Positions 55,707 to 64,000 of a stretch of DNA of 64,000 bases are shown one piece after another. The DNA comes from Mayfieldus sp963772265 (GTDB lineage: Bacteria > Actinomycetota > Thermoleophilia > Solirubrobacterales > 70-9). The stretch is from the NCBI GenBank assembly GCA_963772265.1, contig CAVYWS010000005.1, positions 62,001 through 126,000 of the forward strand, read 5' to 3'. The position numbers and the translations under genes are program-made. Within the stretch, counting starts at the first letter, position 1; the number at the start of each line of letters is the position of its first letter. Below the pieces are notes generated by a model. That model was not told where the DNA came from and made no database searches. It saw only the letters and a list, made by a program, of their open reading frames with translations.

Positions 55707-56632
55707 ATGGCCCACCTCAGACACCACGCGAATGAGAATGGGTTCTGGGAGCTGGTCTCAAGGCAGAACGGCGTCATCTCGCACCTGCAGCTGCTCGAGC
55801 TGGGACTCAGCCCGGAAGCGATAAAGCACCGAATCGTCAAGCGTGCGGCTGCAGCCGATATTTCGCGGCGTCTATGCCGTCGGTCGTCCGGATTTGGGCG
55901 AGCTCGGCCGCTTGATGGCGGCGGTTCTTGCTGGCGGACCTGGGGCGGCCGAAGCCATGAAAGTGCGGCGGCGCTGTGGCAGATACTGAAGCCGCGGTCC
56001 GCCCGGGTCCATGTGTCGAGACCCGTGCGATCCGGCGGCTCTGCCCGGCGTCGTCGTCCACCGACGTCCCGCTCTCAGTGACGGCCGACCTGACGGATCG
56101 GAGCGGATTCCGGTCACAAGTCCGGTCTGCACGCTGGTCGATCTGGCGGCGCGGATTAGGCGCGGGCCGTCTCGAGCGGGCGATAAACGAGGCCGACAGG
56201 CACGATTTGACCGACCCGGAGGAACTGAGGATTGCGCTCGAGCGGCTTCCGCGGGAGGCCCGGCGTGGCGGCATTGCGCAGGACCTCGACCGGCGCGCGT
56301 TCGTCCTCACCGACTCCGAGCTGGAGCGGCGCTTCCTGTCGGTTGTGCGAAGCGCTGGTCTTCCCCTGCCGCAGACGGGTTGCCAAGTCAACGGCTTCAA
56401 GGTGGACTTCTACTGGCCCGATCTCGACTTGGTGGTCGAGACCGATGGGCTGCGCTATCACCGCACCCCCGCCCAGCAAGCGCGGGATCGCCAGCGCGAC
56501 CAGGCGCATCTGGAGGCGGGGCTGACGCCGCTGCGCTTCACCCACGCGCAGGTCCGTTTCGAGCCCGCCCACGCCGCCGGGGTGCTGACGGCGGTGGCAC
56601 GTCGGCTCGCCGGGGCCACACGAAACGGTTGA
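55707..56632 (+). CDS. AbiEi-like winged-helix plus DUF559 (Vsr-like) protein (frame broken)
   Basis: The N-terminal 60 residues look like the winged helix of AbiEi-type antitoxins: NGFWELVSRQNGVISHLQLL, ELGLSPEAIKHRIVKR. After changes near 55865, 55940, 56040 and 56130 the middle continues (VCTLVDLAARI; GRLERAINEADRHDLTDPEE). The C-terminal 110 residues are DUF559: FKVDFYWPDLDLVVETDGLR, YHRTPAQQARDRQRDQAHLE and GLTPLRFTHAQVRF, with D, E and Q/D residues placed like those of Vsr endonucleases. Such proteins are widespread in actinobacteria and are often called endonuclease-domain proteins. No AbiEii toxin gene is adjacent. Confidence 0.72.
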
Positions 56633-56748
56633 TGTCTTCGGCGGGCTCTGGCCCACCCAAAACATCACTGGCCCGCGGACTGGTCCATTTTTCCTCCTTG
56701 CCCAAAGTCGACGCGGTCTAGGTTCCCGCCGGTCGTTGCCGAGGTTCG

Positions 56749-58913
56749 TTGAGGAGAGCTGAGACGAAAGGTTCCTTGATCTCGAAGTCAGTGGCTGCCC
56801 TGGCGACGCTCGCCGCGGCGGGCCTCTTCTTGGCTGCGCCCGCCTCGGCGGCGATCCCTGCTTCGCTGACCGATCCCGGGAGCTGCACCGCCGACACCAC
56901 CGCGCCCGAGAGCTACACGTTCTGCGATGACGGGGTGCCCAGCGCCGCCGGGGGCGTGGTGGCGAACACCGGCGGGGTCAGCGCGATAACGGTGCCGGCA
57001 AAGTACGGCGGCGACGGATTCACCGGCCTGCCGGCTCAAGCGGCCGACGCCGCGACGGTGCCAGGCGCGGATGCGACGGGCAAGGTGGCGCTCGACGCCG
57101 ACATCTCCTACCCGGCGACCGGCACCGGGCCGTTCCCGCTGATCGTCTTCATGCACGGCTGCTGCTCCGGCGACAAGACGAGCTGGGAGTCGCAGGGAAC
57201 GGCCGGGAGCCGCTTCGACGCCGGAGGCGAGAAGTGGCACTACAACAACGCCTGGTTCGCGAGCCGCGGCTACGTGGTGATCAACTACACGGCGCGCGGC
57301 TTCGTCAACGGCCAGAACCACGGCTCGACCGGCCAGACCCAGCTCGACTCGCGCTCCTACGAGATCAACGACTACCAGGATCTCTCGTGCCAGGTGACCC
57401 AGCTCTTCAACGGCAACGCCACCCTGCCGGACATAGACCCCGCCGACGGTCATCCCCACCGGCGGCTCCTACGGCGGCGGCTTCGCCTGGATGGCGCTGA
57501 CCGACCCGAAGTGGAACTGCGGCACCGAGGGGGCAGGGGGCACCGACATGAGCCTGGCCGCGGCCGCGCCGCGCTACGGCTGGACCGACCTCGTCTCCTC
57601 GCTCGTCCCGACCGGCACCCATTTCGGAGATCCGGGCAACCTGCCCGACTTCAACGGCTGCGACTCCGGGCCGGTGCAGCTCGACGGCAGCGCCTGCCCC
57701 TCGCCGCAGACGCCCTACGGAGTGGCGAAGCGCTCGATCCTCGGCGCCCTCTACGCCAGCGGCACGACAGGTGTGCCGCCCGGCACGGCGCACACCACCT
57801 TCCCGCCGCAGATCACCGAGGCGTTCACCTGCCTGACCGGGCCCGAATCGGCGCTTCTGACCCCGGCCTGCGCCGACATCCCCGACATCCTGGCCGAGTT
57901 CCTGCGCGAACGCTCCGCCTACTACCAGAACGACTTCTTCCAGCACCTGGGCGACAGCGATCCCGGCTACGCGGTGCCGGTCTACGACGCCGCGACCTTC
58001 ACCGATCCGCTCTTCCCGGCGATCGAGAACCGGCGCATGATCAACCGGCTGCAGGCAGCCGATCCCAACTACCCGGTCCAGGCCTACTACGGCGACTACG
58101 AGCACTTCGTCCAGAACAAGGCCAAGGTCTGGGGCGACACCTGCGGCGCCGACCACCACGTCTGCAACAACGCCGACTACGCCGGCGCCACGCCGGCTGA
58201 CTTCAACGCCGCGCCGGCCTCGCGAGTGCGCCAGGGAGTCAGCAGCCGGCTGAACGCCTTCATCGACCACTACGCGCACCTGGCGACCGGCGGCCCGCCC
58301 GATCCCGGCGCCCCGAGCTTCGACGTCACCGGCGAGCTGCAGATCTGCCAGGTCGGCAATACCGATGGCGGCGATCAGTTCACCGCTCCGACCTTCGAGC
58401 AGCTCGCGCCGAACACGCTGACGATCAACGCGAACGGCGCGCAGGCGACCACCAACGACGCGTCACCCAATTCCCACGCCGGCACGCCGACCCGCTGACC
58501 AACTTCCTGCTCAACGGCGGCAGGTGCCCGGCCGGCAACGGGTCGCCCGGCCCCGGCGTTGCCCAGTACACCTCGGCGCCGCTGCCGCACGACTTCACGA
58601 TGCTGGGCGGCACCGTGGTGACCGTCAACTTCACGCCGACCGGACGCGGTCGGCCAGATGGACGCCCGCCTCTACGACGTCGCCCCTGATGGCACGGCGC
58701 TGATGGTCGATCGCGGGCCACGGCGGCTCAGCCCCGACGAGGTCTTGCGGCCGGCAAGGTGAGCTTCCAGCTCGACGGCAACGGCTGGCGCTTCCTCGCG
58801 GGACGCCAGTGAGGGTCGAGCTCGCCCAGGACGACGAGCCCTTCGTGCACCTCAGCGAGACGCCCTCCAGCGCCACCATCAGCGGCGCGACGCTGAAGAT
58901 CCCCGTGCGCGAG
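56749..58913 (+). CDS. Secreted CocE/S15-like alpha/beta hydrolase (frame broken)
   Basis: An N-terminal signal peptide (LATLAAAGLFLAAPASAA) is followed by the hydrolase fold: FPLIVFMHGCCSGDKTSWES, FASRGYVVINYTARGF, then after a change near 57449 IPTGGSYGGGFAWMALTDPK, where GGSYGG is the serine nucleophile turn of the S15 family. PVQAYYGDYEHFVQNKAKVW is the probable Asp/His region. The C-terminal beta domain (PLPHDFTMLGGTVVTVNFTP; GKVSFQLDGNGWRFLAG; VRVELAQDDEPFVH) matches the PepX_C part and runs to about 58913, with breaks near 58480, 58645, 58715 and 58800. It likely hydrolyses peptides or esters outside the cell. Confidence 0.75.
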
Positions 58914-59365
58914 ACCAGCACGCGATCGGCACCGGGCCGTTCCTGGGACGGATCTCCGCCCGAGGGACCGTGCAAACGGCTCAGGGCCCGTCGATCGGCT
59001 TCTCGGCCGCCAACGACTGCACCGCCGCGCAGTCGACGCGGCCCAGCGTCCTCGGGCACCGCGACCGGCGCGGTGATCTGGAGCAAGAGCGCGGTGACGG
59101 AGTCGGAGTGCAGCGACGCGCCGCCCGCGTCGGCCTCGGCTTCGACACCCAAAGCGGGCACTGCAACGGAACCTTCGGGCCGGCGGCGCCTGGCGGGCGC
59201 AACGGCCAGCAGGGAACGCTGAGCTGGACCTACTTCAACGGCAGCCCCGACAGCGTGCAGTTCACACTGCGCGACAGCTCGAACACGGTCGTCTATTCGG
59301 CGACGGAACAGGCGCCAGGTGCATTCCGAGGGTCGCCAGGAGGGGTCTGGACATTGGCACCATGA
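58914..59365 (+). CDS. C-terminal beta domain shared with the protein at 59741 (frame broken)
   Basis: Directly after the hydrolase, in shifting frames, the sequence reads GTGPFLGRISARGTVQTAQG, PSIGFSAANDCTAAQ, SGTATGAVIWSKSAVTESEC, GTLSWTYFNGSPDSVQFTLR and GAFRGSPGGVWTLAP, with stop at 59365. A matching domain ends the next gene (FSWWFEESPDSVHIEG; ALSGSPG). It has no signal peptide of its own, so it may be a C-terminal extension of the hydrolase or the end of a partly lost gene. The start and the join to the hydrolase are not certain. Confidence 0.45.
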
Positions 59366-59490
59366 CGATTTTGGGCACGGTTGCGACCTTTTTCAGCCTT
59401 GACGCAGGCGTGGGGGCCTATACCGTGAATTGCGGAGAGCGGATGTCCCGTTCTCACACAACCAAGGCCAAAGGGCCGGGAGGTAAGTCA

Positions 59491-59671
59491 ATGCGGCATG
59501 AAGATCCGGTGATGGCTACGAGACGCCGGCGATACGTGAACTCGGCTCGCTGAGGGAACTGACTGCAGCGTGCCAGGGATTCGGAAGCGAGGACGGGGCG
59601 GACAAGAGCAAGACCCCTTCATCTTCTCGCAGCCGGACTTCGGCGATCCGGGATTCTGCAGCACGCCGTGA
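59491..59671 (+). CDS. Lasso-type precursor peptide 3 (two missing bases)
   Basis: ATG 59491 has a GGGAGG ribosome site 7 bases upstream and reads MRHEDPVM. Adding one G at 59514 gives GYETPAIRELGSLRELTA, a lasso leader with Y-x-x-P, central G and Thr at the next-to-last position. The core starts ACQGFGSED, with E8/D9 as possible ring acids; adding one G near 59612 gives the tail GADKSKDP, FIFSQPDFGDPG and FCSTP, ending at the TGA at 59671. The repaired length is exactly 60 codons plus stop. It lies upstream of a second kinase/cyclase pair, so it is probably their substrate. Two Cys in the core (C2 and near the end) are unusual. Confidence 0.68.
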
Positions 59672-59740
59672 CATTACTCGCGCGCAGCGGAATTCCGGAC
59701 GACCAACTAACTAACGAGAGATAACGAGGAGGAGTTATCC

Positions 59741-61102
59741 ATGAGCGAAAAGCTTCGAAGCCCCGGCGCCGTGCGAAGGCGCGCCGGGGTTTTCGCGTCC
59801 CTCGCGGCAACGTGGCCTCGATGCTGGTCACCAGCGTCGGCGCTGCTCCTGCGCAGGCGCGCGACGAAGACCGCGTGGATACCGCTGGACTGCGGGCTGG
59901 CGGGGTCGATTCCGGTCCCACTCGGCGCGATCGCTGACCGCGACCTGCCGGATACGGTCGCGCCGGGCGGGCAGTTCAACATCATCGGCGTGCACGTCGA
60001 GGTCATCTTCCCGCCCGCCGCGCAGCAGTGGGCTGGCGGTCGTTCGGAGGCCGAATGCGATCCAGGGGATCGATCACCGATTTCGAGACGCAACCTGGCC
60101 AAGGCGAGCACGGTCAACTTCTGCCACCAGCGGCGGCAACGGGTCGACCCAGTCCAGCCCGACCCAGTTCAACTCGGTGGGGGCGGTGCAGCCGCCCAAC
60201 AAGCCGCGGCTTCAAACCTGCGCATAAACGGCGGTGACACGACCCGTGGCGGGTTCCAGCCGGCGACGCCAGCGGAGTCGTTCTCGTTCGGCGACATCCC
60301 GGCTGACACGCAGCGGGTCCTCGGGCAACTCCTATGGCTCCGGTGCCCGGCCTCGGCGGCGGTTTGCCTGCGGGCTCGGGCACGGCGGACACCCTGCCGG
60401 ACATCGGCCCGATCACGGCCGGTGGCGTCGGGCAGCGTGATCATCAAGGTCGCCAACCGGCGGTCCTGATGTCGCCGGTGATCAACCCGCGGAACCCGCG
60501 CGTGAGCGACGAACACGATCTCGTTCCACACCAACAGCGACACCGTGGACCCGCGTTCCCGGCCGACTGCGCCGTGGACACCAGCCAGGACGCGGTTCCG
60601 AAGCCAGATGCGAGCTGGGTGGATCGTTCAGATCCCGATCGAGACGCCGTCGGACGGCGTCGGCAGCGCCTCGGCGCGGCGGAACCGATCCAGATGCGAC
60701 GGCGACGTTCCGGGCATCGGGACATTCCCGGTCTCGGCGAAGTTCTCCGCAGTCACCAAGTGCGACGAGAATGCGAACACGCGGCCGTTCATCGCTCACG
60801 TGCAGACGCCGCACAATGTGACGATCACAAGGACGAGCACACAGACCTCGACCTGTCACAGCGAGGGCGGCGACCAATGTCAACGAGGGAACCGGGACCG
60901 GAACGGTCAGCGGCGACCTCAGCGGCACCGCACGTTCAGCTGGTGGTTCGAGGAATCGCCGGACTCGGTTCACATCGAGGGCACATCGAACACCGGTGCG
61001 AGCCTGACCGTCGATGCCGCACCGCCGGCCGCGCTGAGCGGATCGCCCGGGTGGCGTCTGGGTGTTCGTCACCCTGCCGTGGCCTGCTTGGCCGCCGTAT
61101 AG
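59741..61102 (+). CDS. Secreted protein with IPT-family N-terminal domain, copy 3 (frame broken)
   Basis: ATG 59741 has an AGGAGGAG ribosome site. MSEKLRSPGAVRRRAGVFAS leads to a signal peptide (after a change near 59812, VASMLVTSVGAAPAQA) and the same N-terminal domain as copies 1 and 2: TAWIPLDCGLAGSIPVPLGA, DTVAPGGQFNIIGVHVEVIF, PPAAQQ, INGGDTTRGGFQPATPAESF, SFGDIP. No IPT domain follows. Instead the C-terminal part has GIGTFPVSAKFSAVTKCDEN, ANTRPFIAHVQTPHNVTITR and the SPDSV domain shared with 58914-59365. At least eight frame changes occur. A terminator follows. The N-terminal domain must therefore have a role that does not depend on IPT repeats. Confidence 0.65.
59761..59789 (+). promoter_or_regulatory. 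Hairpin with T-run inside the start of copy 3
   Basis: CCCCGGCGC (59761-59769) pairs with GCGCCGGGG (59781-59789), followed by TTTT. This is terminator-like but sits 20 bases inside the coding region. It could act as an attenuator between the lasso precursor 3 gene and the secreted protein gene, or simply be a GC-rich chance pairing. Confidence 0.35.
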
Positions 61103-61128
61103 CCGACCAGCAGTACCCGTAAAGGGAG

Positions 61129-61156
61129 AGGAGCCCTTCGGGGCTCCTTTCTTTTT
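61129..61156 (+). terminator. Rho-independent terminator
   Basis: AGGAGCCC (61129-61136), loop TTCG, GGGCTCCT (61141-61148), then TTCTTTTT. It has a perfect 8-base stem, a stable UUCG tetraloop and a U-rich tail. It closes the transcript ending with the secreted protein (stop 61102), so the kinase/cyclase pair downstream is probably transcribed from its own promoter or by read-through. Confidence 0.9.
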
Positions 61157-61228
61157 GGCAGCCTGCCTGGCGCAAGAACACGCGGGCGGGCGCCGTTGGA
61201 TCGTAGGGGGCCCGGCCCGCCTGCGCAG

Positions 61229-62229
61229 ATGTCCGACTCAACGGCCTCAGAGCGATCGATCCCGACTCCGGAGGCTCTCCGGACCGCGCCGCTGCGCCTC
61301 ACGCGGGCATTCGGGGTGAAGCTCGAGCTGGGCTTCGATGCCTACGGGCTGGCGCCGAGCGAAGCGCCCGCGCGCCGGGCCGGCGACCCGGGTCGCGCCT
61401 CGGCGAGCCGCACGACGTCGAGGCCTGGCGCGACGGCCGCGCCGAGCCGCTGTTCGGGCGCAGCCTCGACGACGGGCGCACGCTCTTCGCCCTGCATCGG
61501 CATCCGCGGCTCGGCTACCGGCTGTTCGCCGAAGGGGAGGGGACCTACGAGATCGACCCATCGCTGGACGAGGTCGTCTGCGCGCCGCTGCCCGAGCTCG
61601 AGCCCTGGCAATGGCAGCGCTTCCTGACCGCGCAGGTGCTGCCCCTGCTCGCGGTGCTGCGCGGCCGCGAGGTCCTGCACGCGAGCGCGGTCGCGCTCGA
61701 CGACAAGGTGATCGCCCTGGTCGGAGGGTCGGGGGCGGGCAAGACCTCGCTCGCCCTGCAGATGGTCGCGCGCGGCGCCGAGCTGTTCGCCGACGACGTC
61801 CTCGCCCTCGAGCTGCGGGATGGCGAGGTCGTCGCCCATCCCGGTGCCGGCGTGGTCAACCTCAGCCCCGGTGAGCGGGGGCGGCTCAACGGCATGATCG
61901 ACGAGAGCCAGGTCGCCGGCCAGGACGAGCAGGGCATGCGGGTCGTGGTCGAGCGCGAGACCCGGACGCTGGGGCTGGCGGCCGTGTACTTCATCGAGCG
62001 CCCGGACGTGGCCGAGAGCGTCAACTTCGAGCGTCTGGACTCCAGCGACCGCGTTCTCGGGGCGACCTTCAACCTCTCGATCCTCGACGCGGAGCGGCTG
62101 CGAACGCACCTGGAGGTCTGCGCCGAGGTGGCGCGCCGGTGCGGCCTCTACAGGGTCGGCGTGCCGGGATCGGTCCAGGCCTCCGAGGTTGCCGCGGCAA
62201 TCGCCGCCCACGCCGCCGGCTCGACCTGA
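61229..62229 (+). CDS. HPr-kinase-like protein, copy 2 (lasso K), one frame break
   Basis: ATG 61229 gives MSDSTASERSIPTPEALRTA, RLTRAFGVKLELGFDAYGLA. After a change near 61395 it reads LGYRLFAEGEGTYEIDPSLD, VLPLLAVLRGREVLHASAVA, Walker A in IALVGGSGAGKTSLALQMVA, ELFADDVLALELRDGEVVAH, and a C-terminus like copy 1 (LRTHLEVCAEVARRCGLYRV). About 330 residues. It is clearly a paralogue of the gene at 51480, with better-conserved Walker A. It is followed 6 bases later by the second cyclase. The probable substrate is precursor 3. Confidence 0.82.
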
Positions 62230-62234
62230 GAAGC

Positions 62235-64000
62235 GTGCTCAGCGGCGTCTACGATCCCGCCGCCCCTGGGAGGCGAGCTCACGGTCGCCCGCGGGCCCGA
62301 GGGCGCCGTGGCGCCGGGCGCCCCGACCTGCGTGCTGCAGGGACGGATCTACAACATTGCCGAGCTGGTGCAGGAGCTGGGTCTCGATGACGGCGCGCTC
62401 CCCCGAGGCGACGCTGGCGGCGGCATGGAGCTTTTGGGGCGAGGCCGTGCTCGAGCGCCTGCGCGGAGACTTCGCGCTTCTGCTCTGGGACCCGTCCACC
62501 CGCAGCGGGTTGCTGGCCCGCGACCAGCTCGGCTCGGGCTCGCTCTATTTCCATGCCGCAGGGGCGCGGCTCGTTCTTCGCCACCGAGGTCGCCGGCGTG
62601 CTGGAGCTGCTGCCGACCCGCCCCGCTCCCGACGAGGTGGCGCTCGCCCATTGGCTCGCCGCCAGCGGGCCGCCGCAAGGAAGGACGTTCTACGCCGGGG
62701 TGCAGCGCCTCGGCGAGGGGCGCCTGCTGCGCCTGCGCGAGGGCTCCTGGGAGGAGGGGACCTACTGGGCGCCCCGCTACAGCGCCGACCTGGAGTCCGA
62801 CCCCGAAGCAGCGGTCGCCGGCCTGCGCCGGCGCCTCGCCGTGGCGGTCGGGAGGAGGACCCGGGACGGTCGCGCAGCCGTGCTGCTCAGCGGTGGAATC
62901 GACTCCTCGGCGATCGCGGGGATCGCTGCCGAGGCGGCATCCGCGGCATCGCCGCTGAGGGCTTACTCGGCGGTGTTTCCGCGCCAGCCCCGCGCCGACG
63001 AGAGCCGGCTGATCGAGGCGACGGTCGGCGATCTGGGCATCGACTGGGTGCGGATCGCCGTCGAGGAGGGCAGCCCGGTCGCTGGCAGCCTCGAGTACCT
63101 GCGCGAATATCAGCTGCCGCCGAGCTCGCCGAACCTGTTCTTCTGGATGCCGCTGCTCGCGTCGGGCGGCGGCAGGACGGCGTCTCGTCGCTGATGGACG
63201 GGGAGGGCGGCGACGAGGTGATGGCCACGGGCTATTACCTGCTCGCCGACAAGGTCAGGCGCGGACGCGTCCCGCTCGGCAGCTTCGCCTCGCCCGAAAC
63301 TTCCCCGGCGCCGGCGAGCGCCTGCCCCTGCGCTCGCTGCTGTCGGTCCTGCGCGACTACGGAGTTCGTGGCGCCCTCCGCCTCGGCGAGCCGCGGGGCT
63401 TCCGCCCGCCGCCGCAATGGCTGACAGCGTCGATGCAGGCCGCCTATGCGGGCTCTGAGGACCCCTGGGGATGGACGCGTGCCTCCGGCCCGCGCTGGTG
63501 GGCGCAGCTCGTGCAGGCGCTGACCAGCTCGCGGGGCTCGGTGCTCGGCCGCGACCAGGTCCGCCAGCGATCGGCGCTGGCCGGGATCGAAGCCTCGCAT
63601 CCGCTGCTCGACCTCGACCTGGTCGAGTTCGTCCTCAGGCTCGACCCCTCGCTGGCCTTCGACCGCGAGCGGACCAGGCCGGTGCTGCGCGAGGCCGTTC
63701 GGGGCCTGATCCCCGATTCGCTGCGCCTGCGGCCCTGGAAGGCAAACCTCGACGCCGTCTTCCACCACGGCCTGCTGGAGACCGATCGAGAGCTCCTCGG
63801 ACGCCTGCTCGCCGGCGAGAAGGCGGAGGTAAACGCCTACGTGGACCCGGAGCTGATGCGCCGCGAGCTGCTCGAGGGCGGGCCCGGGCAGGGCGAGCAG
63901 GCGCGGGCGATCTACCTCTGGCGCCTGGCGACGGCGGAGTGCTGGCTCAGGTTCCAGTCAGATCCCGAGGCCCTCTCGCAGGCGCTCGGCTCGGTGCAGC
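62235..64000 (+). CDS. Lasso macrolactam synthetase-like protein, copy 2 (3' end outside window)
   Basis: GTG 62235 starts VLSGVYDPAAPG, again without Cys at position 2. Later pieces are CVLQGRIYNIAELVQELGLD, RGDFALLLWDPSTRSGLLAR, DQLGSGSLYFHAAG, GRTFYAGVQRLGEGRLLRLR, AAVLLSGGIDSSAIAGIAAE (ATP loop), DGEGGDEVMATGYYLLADKV and GIEASHPLLDLDLVEFVLRL. The frame is open to the window edge (SDPEALSQALGSVQ). Frame changes fall near 62275, 62400, 62570, 63165 and 63290. It pairs with the kinase just upstream exactly as in the first lasso cluster. B1, B2 and exporter genes of this locus, if they exist, lie beyond the right edge; otherwise those of the first cluster may serve both. Confidence 0.8.

Noticed and set aside
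59362..59553. Plus-strand 63-codon frame covering the start of precursor 3
   Set aside because: Its first part is unlike any protein and has no ribosome site; the internal ATG 59491 has one and opens the repaired lasso precursor.
1..64000. CRISPR arrays, rRNA and tRNA genes, transposases, phage genes
   Set aside because: No regularly spaced short repeats, no cloverleaf or rRNA-like stretch and no transposase or integrase motif was found by reading; absence of a small tRNA cannot be fully excluded without a scan.

Overview
The window is high-GC DNA with dense genes, frequent GTG/TTG starts and 1-14 base stop/start overlaps. The gene families (SARP regulator, MeaA-type mutase, VKOR-DsbA pair, IPT/TIG surface proteins, lasso leaders of the YxxP...G...LTA type) suggest a soil actinobacterium, most likely of the class Thermoleophilia (Solirubrobacterales-like). 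That placement is an inference from gene content and style. Roughly half of the genes are broken by one-base indels that can be repaired by reading across frames. The breaks are clustered (4.8-9.9, 18.7-38.3, 40-46 and 56-63.3 kb) while other blocks are clean, so most are probably consensus errors rather than decay.

Layout. 0-4.8 kb: housekeeping and redox genes (MaoC fragment, small antitoxin-like protein, VKOR+DsbA, MeaA/ethylmalonyl-CoA mutase). 4.8-8.9 kb: two tandem secreted IPT/TIG proteins and a scrap of a mutase gene. 9-44.6 kb: a large exopolysaccharide/capsule locus. A PAS-SARP regulator and two glycosyltransferases run left, diverging from an ECF sigma factor, a small LuxR protein, a DegT aminotransferase, a Gfo/Idh/MocA dehydrogenase, a polyprenyl-phosphate sugar-1-phosphate transferase, a DUF354 protein and an asparagine synthase-type amidotransferase. 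These are followed by glycosyltransferases, FkbM methyltransferases, two toroid-type proteins, Wzz, Wzy/O-antigen ligase, Wzx, a sulfotransferase and a WlbB-like acetyltransferase. Together this looks like a Wzx/Wzy-dependent glycan containing a 2,3-diamino(acetamido) uronic sugar decorated by sulfate and methyl groups. A three-copy, nearly identical secreted protein family (SFWNAPL family) is interspersed at 30.2, 41.2 and 42.7 kb.

44.7-53.2 kb: a lasso-peptide biosynthetic cluster. PqqD-like B1 and a nucleotidyltransferase are on the + strand. On the - strand lie a LuxR regulator, an HPr-kinase-like K, an asparagine-synthetase-like cyclase C, two short precursor genes, an ABC exporter (ATPase + permease), a transglutaminase-like B2 peptidase and a second LuxR regulator. 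The precursor genes were found by eye; they carry the leader motif YEKPTIADYGDL and cores with Asp at position 9.

53.3-64 kb: membrane coiled-coil protein, secreted protein, ClpS, AbiEi/DUF559 protein and a secreted S15-like hydrolase. Then comes a second lasso-type locus: a third precursor at 59.49 kb (leader YETPAIRELGSL), a third member of the IPT-associated secreted family, a strong terminator, and a second K + C pair that runs off the right edge. The two lasso loci, with three different predicted cores and two kinase/cyclase pairs in 20 kb, are the most interesting content of the window.
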